Shown in pieces: positions 11,008 to 22,900 of a stretch of DNA of 64,000 nt (positions are counted from its first letter, which is position 1; every line of letters begins with the position of its first letter). A program made the translations under genes and the position numbers. Location: positions 1,798,001 to 1,862,000 of the forward strand of contig BCHX01000001.1 in the NCBI GenBank assembly GCA_001599755.1. The letters run 5' to 3'. Origin of the DNA: Gliomastix tumulicola. Its lineage: Eukaryota; Ascomycota; Sordariomycetes; Hypocreales; Bionectriaceae. The notes under the pieces were generated by a model. The model was not told the DNA's origin. It saw nothing but the letters and a program-made list of their open reading frames with translations, and made no database searches.

Positions 11008-12361
11008 ATGGCGCCCTTTATCGTCAAGTGGGGTATTCTGGCCACGGGTGGCATCGCGGAGAGTATGTGCCGCCTCCCTCTGTATATCGACCGAGATCCC
11101 GAAGCTCTCGGCCGATGACAAGACATTCAAGCTGACGCCGTATCCCTTCAGCCTTCTGCAAGGACCTCCTGACCGACCCGGCTTCTCGCGAGAACACCGA
11201 TATCAAGCACGAGATTGTGGCCGTCGCCTCATCCAGCTCTGCCGACAGGGCCGCCAGCTTCATCCAGAAGATCGATGGCCCGGCCAGTGCGAAAACCTAT
11301 GGCTCGTACGCGGAGCTTGTGGCCGACCCCAACATCGACATCGTCTACGTCGCTACCCCGCACAGCCACCATTTCCAGAATGCCATGCTGGCCCTCGAGG
11401 CCGGCAAGAACGTCTTGTGCGAGAAGGCATTCACGGTCACCCTCTCCCAGGCCAAGAAGCTCGTCGAGAAGGCGAGGTCTAAGAACCTGTTCCTCATGGA
11501 GGCTGTCTGGACACGCTATTTCCCGCTGAGCATCATGGTTCGGGAGCTCATCAACTCCGGTGCCATCGGCACCGTGTACCGGACCATTGGTACGTCTTGC
11601 TCTTCTCACCTGCGCGTTTCGTGGTTCTTGTATCTCGCCCCTTAGTGGTAGGAGTGTTAATTACTGACTTGTACGGGATAGCCGATTTGAGCTTCAACAA
11701 GAGCAATGACGATGGCACACTCGAGTTCCCCGACACCAACAGAATGGTTAACCCGGATCTGGCTGGTGGTGCGTTGCTCGACTTGGGTATCTACTCCCTG
11801 ACGTGGGTATTCCAGACGCTGTACCACACACAGCCGGAAAAGGAGAAGGAGGCCCCGATTGTCACTGCGGCGATGAACCATTATTCGACCGGCGTGGATG
11901 AGCAGACGAGCATCATCTGCCAATTTCCCAAGCACAAGAGCATGGGAATCGCCCTCACCGGACTCCGCGTGGGAACGAACCCCGACGGGTGCAACAGCGG
12001 CGGCGCCGCGATCCGCATTCAGGGCTCGGCCGGCGAAATCCAGGTCATGGGCCCCGCGTACAGGCCTGTGCAGTACAAGATAATTCACAAGGAGGGCAAC
12101 GGCAAGATCGAGGTGGTCGACTGCCCCATTCCTCAGGACGAAGCGCGCAACTGGGGTCACGGGATGTTCTGGGAGGCGGATGAGTGCGGCCGCTGTCTGC
12201 GGGACGGCAAATTGGAGAGCGACTCAATGCCCTGGTCGGAGAGCCTGGTCATCATGGAGACGATGGACTCGGCGCTCAAGCAGGGGAATGTGGTCTACCC
12301 GGATGTCATCACGACGGACGTGTTTGATGCCCAGAGCCCACTGAACACGGGCAGCCGTTAG
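11008..12361 (+). CDS. xyd1: D-xylose 1-dehydrogenase (NADP+), Gfo/Idh/MocA family
   Basis: Oxidises D-xylose (and similar aldoses) to the 1,5-lactone with NADP+; the family also covers dimeric dihydrodiol dehydrogenases. Exons are 11008-11062, 11152-11589 and 11682-12361, with introns 11063-11151 (GTATGT..CAG) and 11590-11681 (GTACGT..TAG). The total of 1173 nt gives 390 aa, the length of the fungal enzyme. The Rossmann motif GILATGGIAE is split by intron 1. VYVATPHSHHFQNAMLALEA, GKNVLCEKAFTV (the conserved EK) and WTRYFPLS follow. The second domain includes NPDLAGGALLDLGIY and HGMFWEADECGRCLRDGK. The protein matches the Trichoderma-type enzyme closely from start to end. It is cytosolic, without a signal peptide, and is transcribed away from an aldo-keto reductase gene. 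Confidence 0.92.
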
Positions 12362-13510
12362 ACGGGGCCGGCAAGATGAGTTCGTCAAGTCATTTGTTGC
12401 CGCCCAAGTGGAGGGGGTGTGCATATATTTGCACCACGACCGCTAAGGGCTACGGGGAAAGCTAGCGGTAGCAACCATGTTCTTGGACTTGGACCAGGGT
12501 GACGAGCAGACGGGCGCGTGGTCTATCACCATGACTCGCTTCTATCACATTAACGGGAACGCACCTGGGCTGAGAAGTCAGGCAAGAGGCAAGACTGATC
12601 TATTCTAGACGTTTTAAACATGAGCTCCTTACCCGGATGAGTAGTTGGTTGCGGATGGCGCGAGCTAGTTTCTGCATGAACCTCAACAACGTGTCGTGTC
12701 ATGCAGTTTGCCGGGTAATTTTTTATTTTAGACCATGTCGTTTCGTGAACTGTTGGATATTTTCAGGGGGCCCGACAAGTCCAGGCACGCCTGCTAGTTA
12801 CCTATAGCACAGCAGGAACTGCGGCCAAACGGTGGGTACCAGGCAGCGTTCCGAGTAATACCTCTCTGGCAGCTGCAGCTGTGACATGTTCTACGAACGG
12901 ACGACGGAGCAGATCGCGGTTTGAGTTGGCGGGCCTGCAAGCCCACGGATTTCATGCCGGGCAAAGTCTCCGTAGCCCCTGGTCGGGGACCTTGACAGTG
13001 ATGACGATCAGCGTGTTTCGGCAATGGGGGGGGGGCTGTGCTGATCGTCTCGTGTCGGTCTGGCGGGAGAGCTGAGTTCCGGCTTCACTGGAGGATGAAA
13101 ATGGCAATGCTTGAGAGTGCTGAGTTGAAAGTGATATGAGAAAGAATGGGCAGGGGGAAGACAGATCGGTGGTGATGGTCGGTCGGCCGCCTCGAAGATG
13201 GGAAGAAAGTACCTGGAGCGATTGCCCCACCCCCTCCAACCCGATAGGCCGCCATTGACGACGAGTTTAATTAATGAGTGGCAGCCTTTTAGCACTTCTC
13301 CAACGAGTCATCCACCTGAAATTTCAAGGCGACAGCGGCCCAGGCCTCAGCACGGCCAATCAGTACTCTCATCACCCGTCACAGTGACCGACCGACCAAC
13401 CAGCCAACCAGCCAGCCAGCCAGGCAAGAAACGAAACGTCACCCAGTCACAAGGATTGTCCACGAGTCAAGTGCGGAAGGAGGGGGGATCACCACTTTCA
13501 ATCACACACC
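12362..13510. other. Intergenic, no gene seen
   Basis: Holds the 3' flank of the D-xylose dehydrogenase gene and the upstream region of the tRNA methyltransferase gene. A run of 4-bp repeats (ACCGACCGACCAACC type) lies at about 13386-13424. The many short ORFs lack coding character. Confidence 0.6.
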
Positions 13511-14344
13511 ATGGAAGCGGCCGCCGCATCATCATCATCGGGGACAGACGCGGCCGAGACGTACGAGGCTGAGCACGTGCACGCCGTCTACGAGGCCATC
13601 GCGCCGCACTTCTCGTCGACGCGCCACAAGCCCTGGCCGCGCGTCGCCGCGTTCCTCGAGCGCCAGCCGGCGGGCAGCGTCGGCGTCGACGTCGGCTGCG
13701 GGAACGGCAAGTACCTGGGCGTGAACCGGTCGCTGCACGTGATGGGCTCCGACCGCAGCGCCGCGCTGGTCGAGCTCGCGCGGGAAAAGGGCCAGCAGGG
13801 CCAGCACGACGGGGAGCTGTGCGTCGCGGACGGGCTGGCGCTGCCCTACCGGCGCGGGGCGGTCGACTTTGCCCTCTGCATCGCCGTCATCCACCACCTC
13901 AGCACGCGCGCGCGCCGCCGGGACGCCCTCGCCGCGCTGCTCGAGTGCGTCCGCCCGCCGCCGCCGGCTGCTGCTGCTGCTCCTGCTGCTGCTGCTCCTG
14001 CTGCTGCTGATGCTACTGCGGGAGGAGGAGGCCAGGTGCTCGTCTACGTCTGGGCGCTCGAGCAGTCGAGCACCAGCCGCCGGGCGTGGGGGGAAGGGTC
14101 GGACCAGGACACGCTGGTGCCGTGGGTGATGCGGGGCCCCAAGGGCCACCCCAACGCGGGAGCGACGTACCAGCGGTATTACCACCTCTACCGAGAGGGC
14201 GAGCTCGAGGAGGACGTCGCCGCGGTCGGGGGCCACGTTGTGGACAGCGGCTACGATCAGGACAATTGGTGGGTGGTCTGTAGCAGGGCACCCAGCAGCA
14301 GCAACAGCAGCAGTAGCGAATCAGCGAGTCCGCCTGGACGTTGA
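13511..14344 (+). CDS. trm9: Trm9-like tRNA (carboxymethyluridine) methyltransferase
   Basis: SAM-dependent methyltransferase that with Trm112 completes mcm5U34 at the tRNA wobble position. A single exon of 277 aa starts at the ATG at 13511. Motifs are YEAIAPHFSSTRHKPWP near the N-terminus, the SAM-binding VGVDVGCGNGKYLGVN, GSDRS (acidic residue after strand 2), CVADGLALPYR and DFALCIAVIHHLST. QVLVYVWALEQ and DTLVPWVM follow, and the C-terminus has YQRYYHLYREGELE and GYDQDNWWVV. An unusual insertion rich in Pro and Ala (about residues 148-178) is encoded by a near-pure GCT/CTG trinucleotide run and lies between the helix after HHLST and VLVYVW. The gene is strikingly GC-rich. The tail is a Ser/Asn run. 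Confidence 0.9.
   Translation: MEAAAASSSSGTDAAETYEAEHVHAVYEAIAPHFSSTRHKPWPRVAAFLERQPAGSVGVDVGCGNGKYLGVNRSLHVMGSDRSAALVELAREKGQQGQHDGELCVADGLALPYRRGAVDFALCIAVIHHLSTRARRRDALAALLECVRPPPPAAAAAPAAAAPAAADATAGGGGQVLVYVWALEQSSTSRRAWGEGSDQDTLVPWVMRGPKGHPNAGATYQRYYHLYREGELEEDVAAVGGHVVDSGYDQDNWWVVCSRAPSSSNSSSSESASPPGR
13966..14012. repeat. GCT/CTG trinucleotide repeat in coding sequence
   Basis: A near-continuous run of GCTGCTGCT with occasional CCT interruptions encodes an alanine tract inside the methyltransferase. Confidence 0.9.
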
Positions 14345-15636
14345 ATCACAGATGAGAAAGGGGGAGGGGGGGCCATGCAGAAATCAAGGGTGATGTGACT
14401 GTTGACTCGACAACGTGAGGCAGCGAGCTCAAGGTCTAGGCAATGCCGCTCGTATCGCCAGCCGCACGTTCTAGACCCCCTTCCCACAGATGCAATGCAA
14501 CAACCGTCCCTCGCCACATTGGACCCGAAGACTCGACGGCGGGCAAACACGACCCTTAGAAACAAGGCTCCCTTACCACCTACTACTCACTGGATGCTCC
14601 CGCTCGCGGACTGATCCCTGCAACAAAAAGTCCCAGCGGCCGGAACTCGGACAGTGTCACCAGAGTCGCACTGACAGGCGCTCTGTCACTCTCCAGGCTC
14701 GGCTGGATCCGATCACTCTCGGAGGCCACCACGCGGTCCCCTCTGTACTCCCCCCCTTCCCCAAGGGCACTCTTGCAACCCCCATGCCTCGAAGCAGTCA
14801 CCATCATGCCACAGTCAGTCGCGTGTAGCGTCAAGGATCAAGTTGTCTGTCTCTTTTTGCTCTAAATCGTGTGCCATCCCGTGTGGCTGCCTTTTGACCC
14901 AAGTACCTATGTACAGCCCTGTCCTCCCGCCGTCTTATCCCTTCCGTCCCATCTTTCTTCTTCAGGCCTGTGCTCCCGTCATCTACATGTCATGAGTAAG
15001 TATCTGTACATCCTAAATACTGTAACCAAAAGATAATAGGCGAAATATGTGTCCCTCCCTTCGTTCATCGTGACCAGTACTCTAGCACGGCTCTGTGTGC
15101 GAGTTGAATAGTGCAGAATGCCCGTTAAGCAAATGATCCTTATCGTGTAAGAACTGTAGACAATAACTCTCAAGGCCTTGACCACGCATTCGTTAGTGAT
15201 AAAAAACAAAAAAGAAAGAAAAAATTGCAGAAAAAAAAAGAAAACAGAAGAACAAGAAAACCAGAAAACCAGAAAACAAATCTCGTAATAGCAGGCCACA
15301 GGAAGTCTCTCTAATCGTCTGTGACCATATCTGTCTTGTAAATGCAACACCAGCGTGTAATGTGGAGGGGAAATTCTATCAATATGCTCTTGCCAGAACA
15401 TCGCTCATCATGGCTGATCTGCAGAACGAGAAACCAAAAAAACAGAACAAAAAAACAAGTAAGCAAACAACACAATTCGACACCCAACCTCCAGCTTAGA
15501 GTAGACCTAGTTGTAAAGGTGGGTTTTATCGAGTAGAAAGCAACAACCAAAAGAAGAAAGAAATCGTCAATATCGAACATGGCTCTCGGATCCGGCCCGG
15601 CCCAGGACAGTCATGGTTGGACCATCGGCGCCACCA
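14345..15636. other. Intergenic between convergent genes
   Basis: This space lies between two 3' ends. It includes A-rich stretches at about 15195-15270 and 15425-15475, probably untranslated tails. No gene is supported. Confidence 0.6.
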
Positions 15637-16995
15637 TCAGCGTCGTTTGTTGAGACTTTGCCGGTGTGCGTCATCGGTACTCGCTCGCCTCTTCGTCCTC
15701 GCATTGTCGTGCGGCGGGTAACCATGCATGACAGGTATGAATGGCGGCCCGCCATATGGAGTCGTCGGCATAACCCCATGTGGCACTTGACCTGACCCTG
15801 TGTTGTAGCCGCCCAAGCCAGTCGTGAGCTCGGCAATACTGGGGAGGGATCGTTCGCTCGAGGGATGCGATGGTTCTTGGATCGGAGCTAGCATTGGTAT
15901 CGGATTGTATGGCACTTCCCCGCCCCCATGGATCATCACCTGGGGCTGCGCAGAGAAACTGTCCCGTCTCGAGGGCACCGGTGTGTCTCTTGACCTTGTC
16001 GACATAGGCATGGGGGGTTGAGGTCTTCCGTACATAGCTCGAGGTGAAGTCGCATGTTGTACGAAACTGTGCTTCATGTTGGACTGCGGGTGCCCGTGGC
16101 CTCCCCGCGAAGGCGAGTTTCGTCGGGCTGCGTTGGCTTCGGCATTTACAGCGGCTAGAGAGAACGGCACCACACCGGCTCGGCGTGCCATGTCTGCTTC
16201 ACCAAGCTGCCAGTGCATAGCTTCGGCAGCCCGCCATGGAACAGCTAGTTCTTCGGCCACTTTAGCCCACATGTCGCTTTTGAATCTGTATGGAACCGAG
16301 CTGCATTAGTCAAGTTCGTCGGGGGGACAGTGTTAGTTTCCGTTAGACGCACCTTTCGTAGAGCTGTGCAAGTTTATCCTTGCGCTCCTCACTCCATTCG
16401 CTTCGCCTTTCAAGGTAGTTCTGGTAATGAAGCCTGCAGCTGATGGCACTTCTGCCGGGAAGGTGCTTTGAAATATCTTCCCACTTCATTCCGCGGCCCC
16501 GAAGCTCAATGATGAGGGCATCCTCGTCCGACGACCACTTGCTCTGTTTCTTGGCCGGTTGATCAGACCCTTGGGAGGGCATAGTTCGCTTGACGCCTGT
16601 TTTGATCGCAGGTGCTAAGGGGCGTGAAGCATGGACTGATGACGGCGGCGAAGACTGCGGCGGCTGGTGCTGCTGCTGAGTTGGCGCGGCGTGGTATTGC
16701 TGCTGGCCTGGATAGACCGCTGGAGCAGGAGGAGCAGCCGTCGTCAGAGTTCCGGGCGGAGGTCGGAAAGATCTCGTCGGAGAGACAGAGGACTCATCTG
16801 AGTCGGGGCCCTTGAGAAGAAGGGACGCGATATCCACGTTGCCGGCTGTTGATTCTAGATGGCCCCTGTAATCCTCAAAGTTACGAGGCACACACTTGGA
16901 GTCGGGAACGTGGATGGAGTATCCTCTGGGAGACAGGGTGGGTTCCGCCTGCCAGAGGCAGACTGGCGGCTGAGACTTGACTTGAGCCAGGTCGG
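15637..16995 (-). CDS. Myb/SANT-domain DNA-binding protein (5' end unresolved)
   Basis: Probable nuclear transcription factor. Its two-repeat Myb region starts KWSSDEDALIIELRGRG, continues HLPGRSAISCRLHYQNYLE, and has a second unit SEWSEERKDKLAQLYERF plus KSDMWAKVAEELAVPWR. A 67-nt intron (16286-16352, GTGCGT..CAG) joins YE-R to FKSDMW within the second unit. Upstream of the Myb region lies a Gln/Pro/Ser-rich stretch, and downstream a long disordered tail ending in basic KRRASTDDAHRQSLNKRR. The frame stays open upstream of PRNFEDYRG through PRGYSIHVPDSKC to about 16995, where a CTGCAG acceptor follows a TTACTAAG branch-like site. The start codon is therefore in an exon I could not identify. 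The class is clear, the regulated genes are unknown, and a long gene-poor region lies upstream. Confidence 0.75.
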
Positions 16996-19900
16996 CTGCA
17001 GCCAGGGCGGCACCTTAGTAATGTCCCCCTTAATCTAGCCTTGGGTGTGAGCAGTTTGTGAGGGACGACGTCGTTCAAACACCTTAGTGTAGCCAGGCAC
17101 AAACTTGCTCGCTAACAAAAGCCTTGGGTGATCAAGTGTCCTGCCAGTCTCGTGGCTGGAGGCTGGACTACCCGTCCGATGACCGCCACCCCTCAACTCA
17201 AGTAGGGACACAAAGCCGATCGAGACAGGCAGTTCTTGGACGTGGCGTGATTTGTCAAAGGGGTGTCGTTCAAGAAAATTTTGAGATATGTTCGCAGAGT
17301 AGGGGGCCAAAATTGATATGGTAGTGGTAGACAGACAGCTCCCCAGATTGGGGGGTCGGCCGTGAGGAAGGAGGAGAAAAGGCAGATGCGGAGCGAGGAC
17401 GGGGAGAAATAATATCGTGAGGTGAAAGGCACTTCCGCTCCGCTAGGCTCAGGGATGTCGTCCTCTCAGCAGGCCGAATGATGGTGCTAGTGGTGATGTT
17501 ATGGCGGAAACGTCTATGTGATTGGTGTGCTGAGTGGCGGCCGTGGCCAATGAGCGAGGGTGAATCGAGTCCTCTAAATAGACGAAACAAGGGTCGGTAA
17601 TGCGAGTCGTCAATGTTAGAATCGAGTATTGGCGGCGGCTTTACGGCTTTCCAACATCAAAAAATGAGGTTGGGAAGACTGTCGAGAAAGATCTGAGGTG
17701 AAGCAACTTTGAGAGGTGAGGGAGTTCCAGGTATGAGTAGTAGTAATAACGTCGACTGAGGCGAGATCAGGTACACACATCAGGCACTTAGACGACGCAG
17801 CCCAGGCCCAGTTGTACGTCCAGATCCAAGACCCACGTTTCGGAATGCCACCACGCTTCAAGTCCTCTCAATGATGAGGTGGACAGGGGGCATGGGGGGA
17901 AGAACCAGAAGGTAGGGAAAAGAAACGACCGACCAGACCAGATGAGACGGTCCAGGGCAGCAAGAGACAGCAAAGGCTAAGGCTCAAACCGGGTTCAAGG
18001 GCCAGCTCTTGACGGTGTGTGGCAGTGGCAGTGACAGTGACAGTGGAAGAGGGACCAGCGTGCAGTGGGGGTGAGCTTAGGCCAGTCAGGCAAGCAACGT
18101 CAACCGCACATCCAGATAGATACCTTGATTAGTAGATCATGGAACAGGCACTATGGGGTATTTAGGCCGGCACTGGCAAGAACTGTGAAGTCAGTCATAC
18201 GTAAAGGTAGGTACTTCAACGCCCACGATGGTAGTAGGCATGCTGAAAGACGGTAAGGCTTCTGACCGGGGAGGGGGGTGTGGGGGTGTCGTTAAGGGGG
18301 AAAGGGGGGGTGGCAGTTGCAAGGGACACCGGTCCCCTCGACAGTGAGAACCCCGTCCATGACCTATTGTTGTACGTTAGCACGGCAGATCCAATCGCCA
18401 GAGCAAGATAGCATTGCCAGTGGCTTGAGTGTGTGCGTGGGCTGTAGACCATGGCATCGGCTGCAGCAAGTAGCAGCCACTCGTGTGTGGCCTCGCGACG
18501 CAGATCTTGCGCAAGCACCTGGACTTGCTGCAATGGTTGGTCGATAGCTCGTCGAGCTGCTGAGGAGTCACTTAGTCATTTTTGTCGCGGCATGAACAGC
18601 TATAACAGGTCGATCAGGTTGCCATGGATAGCCTTGTCAACGCGTCCAGGCGCCTTTTGAAGTCAATGCAAAGCATACCCGGCGAATCCCCAGCATGAAG
18701 TCCAAAGACCAAGGCCGAATGATGTCGTCGGATGGGAGAAAACGAATGAGAGGCATATCGAGACCCGCCACTGCTTGTCCAATCAAGGCCTGAATTGGAT
18801 ATTCTATCAGGCCTTATTCAATCGTCCAGGATCTTCGAATCTGGTTCTGACCCCAGTTTTCCAGGCCCTACCCAAAGGAGGGAGGTGTGGAAGAGACTCG
18901 AAGAGAGAAGGGGGGGCGTAGCGAATACGGGGGGCGTGTCGAGATCCAACCAAGTGAGCGTGGCGCGCGTGTGTCTTCAAGAAGGGGCGTCACCAGCCGC
19001 CGCGGGATCGTGCTGAATGCCACGAAGTCATGCAGATGGAGCAAGGACCTTGGACTTGCCGGCGGTATTGGGCTGGCGGTCATTAGCAATGACGGAGATC
19101 CAACCCTCCCTTCTTGAACAACGAAAATTTTTCCTTGGCTCATCCCGTTACCCAGGCCTTCACCGTCTAAATCCACAGACCGCCTGGTTCGAGCTGGCTC
19201 AGACCGGTCCTAGCAGTCTGGATAGGGACGTCTGGCTGTGACGAAGGCCGCTAAAGGGAGTTGGGCGGAAATGACGGGGCGCACGCTTCTGTCTGTCATC
19301 GGCGCCTCCCAGGAATAAAATTAGCTAAGGTGACCATGGCAGTTTATCGAACTCTGGAACTGTCAGACCAGATCCTCATTCCTGGTAATCTCGTGTTTGA
19401 TCCGTGCACAGAACGCCTAGAGTGTGGTAGGGTTCGTGCAGTTTGCATGTTCCTCGGGTAAGCTAGAGGGGAAAGGAGAGAACCGGCTGAGGTTTGTGGA
19501 GGGAGGGGAGGCAGGGTGGCATCATTCATCCGCCCATCCACCCCGTCGCCGGGCGAAGAAATGGAGGTGAGGGATGGAGGAGGGAGTGGACCGGGGGGGG
19601 AGAGCAAAGATGACGGGGGGGACGAGAACCCGGGCATCGATCTGCTCTCCTCGTTTTTTACCAAATGGAAATGGATTGATTGCAAAGGACCTTGCATGTG
19701 CTTAGCTAAGGCAAGACATACATAAGGAAGTCGCGTTGCATATCGACAATGCAGCCCGTACCTGCCGCGAGAAACCATCTCGAAAATTTTCCGCCCCATC
19801 GCGTGTGGCAGGTGCCACCAGCAGAAGCAAGGTCATCCTTCCTGCCACCTACAAATTGAAGCTACATGTATGCCACAGTCACCAGAAGCAGGTACGTACC

Positions 19901-22900
19901 TAAGGTACTCGTACGCAAGCATCATTGCATCAAGCATCTCGGAACTGCGGGGTCCCATTATCAGGGGCGTCGGATCGGAGGCCAGGTTGGTCGTGCCTTG
20001 ATGATGCTGAGCTTCGTGTCTCTGTATCCAAATGGCGTACGCATGCTCCCAAGACACGGAGAATAATCGCGTACCTTACGCCCCAGGTGGGTTCCCACTT
20101 TCCTTCCGCCTCGCTTTTTCCCTTGACTTCGGATGCTCCTTCTGAGTGAGCTTGCGAAAAAGTAAGGTCGGGAAGGAGGGGCCTGGCAGTTGTATAAGCC
20201 ACGATCTTCCAGGTCCTCTTCCATAAATAGTACCACCCACACACGCCCCCCAACGTGCTTCCAAGACCAGCAAGCAGGGTATCTTACTCTTTGATTCTGC
20301 GTGAGAAAGCCTGGGGGACCTCAAAGGATCCGATGTGATATTGCAACTGAGTCTTTTCTTTTCTTTTCTGCAGCTTTCCACCCATTATCAGTACCCGCGC
20401 TATCCTCCCATACACCCTCGATGGTGCCAGGTTACAAAGACGCATTATGCCCATGTCCCCATATTAACGGGTGCTGGTGATGAGGTATCGGTCAGCAGGG
20501 TCTGGGGCAGCCCTTGCATGCGTTTTTCATGCATGGACAAGCATAGAGAGCCATAATAGCTTCGATGTGTGGCGATGAAACAAGCTGATATCCTAGGCAA
20601 TCTACGATACTACGAGTTTCACCAGGCATGATGGAGATGAGGCGCCCATTGTTCCTCTCTCCCAGCCAAGTCCAATCAATCAGCACCGGGCGAACAGGAT
20701 GCAGAAGCTCGAGGGACGATACGCGCCGACAGCCCCCGCCAGGCCCCGGTGGGGACGAGGGTGGTCGAAGTCGACATATGCCCTCTTACCCGTGCCTGAA
20801 GTGACGACTTCCAGGGTGGGAGCAGGTACCTCGTCTGGCCAGGTATTTAGCTACGATATAGGTACAGACATCAAGAGGCACTCGTATCGGGCTACCGCCT
20901 CCTCGACCACCCGCCTCATGCCCAGCAAGGCGAGCGAGACCCCAACAAGGTCCGATCCGACCGACCGACCGATCGAGCAAGCAGCGCGGGACCGACACAG
21001 CTCGTTGGCCTGGCCCAACCAGGGCTATCCTTGATCGCTCCCCGTGAACTTGCGGTCAAGACAGGTCGATGTGAGTCAAAACTTGCGAAATCGATCCCGA
21101 TTCAGGCAACGTTTATTGGGCATCTCGAGCAGGAGACTCAATTCTCTTAGGTACCGAGCCGCTTGAAACAAAAAAGCAGGCTTTGTGCTGAGCTGAGTCA
21201 ATGGGTACGGTATGTATGTAGGCGATGCATTGGACTGCACCGCACCGTTCGTGAGCCATCCAAGCATCCCACGAACTACGATCGGCCACATCATCACAGG
21301 TACCCAGCAGCCTACTACCCAAGGCCAGGTACTACCAGCAGAGTAGCACACCACTTCCAGTTACCCCGTAACCGTTTTAGGTATCATCACGCTTTTCGTA
21401 TTGGACCATCTCCTCTCCACGGAGGACGGCATACATACCAAGGAGGCGAGGATCCACGCCGTCACCACCCTCTGGCCTTGGGCCGCCACACCGGTCCAGG
21501 CGACGGGATTTGCTGGTAGCCGCCCGCCCCTGGGATCTGACACGGAAAAGAGAGACATCAGTGCTGATCATTTTCCACTCACCGTCGAGCAATCCCTCAA
21601 CTGGCAGGGGGCCGTTGAGCCAGATACAACATCTCAGGCTCGAAACCCTTCCCAACCCCACGCTCATGCGTTATCGCGGGGGGGGCACCCTTTACGTATA
21701 CGAATTGAAGAAGGGTGAGGCGGGGAAACGTAACGACTCGACGGGAGATCACTGCGGTCCAACATCTAGATGTGGCAAAACAGATCACTTCACGGGGCGG
21801 CCTGCAGCAGGATGCGCATGGAGCGTGGGATGCGAATGATGTGCTCCGCCATGGTCTGCGGACGTCCTGACGACATCCGCACTATTGCTGCCCGAGACGC
21901 ATCACGAGCGACGCCTAGTTCGCCCCCCCGGAGCCGTTGTGGTGAAGCCCAACAAGCGGTCACACGATCGTACCGACGTTGGCCAGCTGGTGGAAAGCTG
22001 CTAGTCCTCCCAAGGCAGATTAGCGGGATGCGCGCCTAGGACTGGGTGTTCGTCCAGCTCGACTAGTTGCTGGCCTGCTCAGCGCCCGTCCCCTTCCAAG
22101 AAACCCATCCTGTCTTGAAGCCTGACATAGGTACTTCCCCTGGCAACCCCAGGTCAAGTGAGCTGGGCCATATGTGTAAAATGTCTCTTTAGACCCTCAC
22201 TTAGAGGGGGTCACTATCTTAGTGGTTACCAGCCAACCAGATATCCCCAGGAGAACAGGCCACAAGTGAGGGGAGAGCAGAGCCAACGGCGCACACGTGG
22301 GCTGCATGCTCCAATTCAGATATATTGAGACGTGTGCGCTGTTTTTTCTTCTCTCTTCTTCTCTTTCCTTCTTCCCCGCTCCCAGCTACGGTTTATTTCC
22401 TGCCAATCGGCTCTGCTCAGTACCTTGAAGTTGCAGCTCAACCCGATGACAGGACTTATTCCACCCTTTGAATCCCGAGGAAGCCCGACAATGCGGGCGC
22501 CAGGGACTCGCCCGTTTAAGCATAGACCGACGTCATGGAGGGGTGGCAGCTAGCAGAACGGCAATGCTCGCAGCGCTCAACAACTCAGCATTTCAAGGAA
22601 TTTTTCCCTTCGCTGTGGCTTTGCGACTCGACCCGACGGGGTGGGTTGAAAAAATCGGTGAAGGCACGCGTGTGCATGCAGCAATATTCAATATGTAAGT
22701 ATATATCGCCCCGACATATTTGGCTCACACAAGATGGATGACTGGGTGCTACACACACGCCCTCCATGCCCAGTTGTGTGACAACAAGACGCAGAGGCAC
22801 CAATCGATCCCCAAGATGCCGCGCCTTGCCTGGTCACGGTTGGTGTAAGAAGTTAGTGTGTGCTCTATTAATATTACATATAGCTGCCAGCCACGGAAGC

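Noticed and set aside
9304..12361. Secondary-metabolite gene cluster
   Set aside because: Two oxidoreductases alone; no backbone synthase, transporter or pathway regulator nearby.
13535..14236. Minus-strand ORF opposite trm9
   Set aside because: Arg/Ala-rich product is a by-product of the GC-rich methyltransferase gene.
19344..19799. 151-codon minus-strand ORF in the gene desert
   Set aside because: Pro/Ser-rich without domain or splice context.
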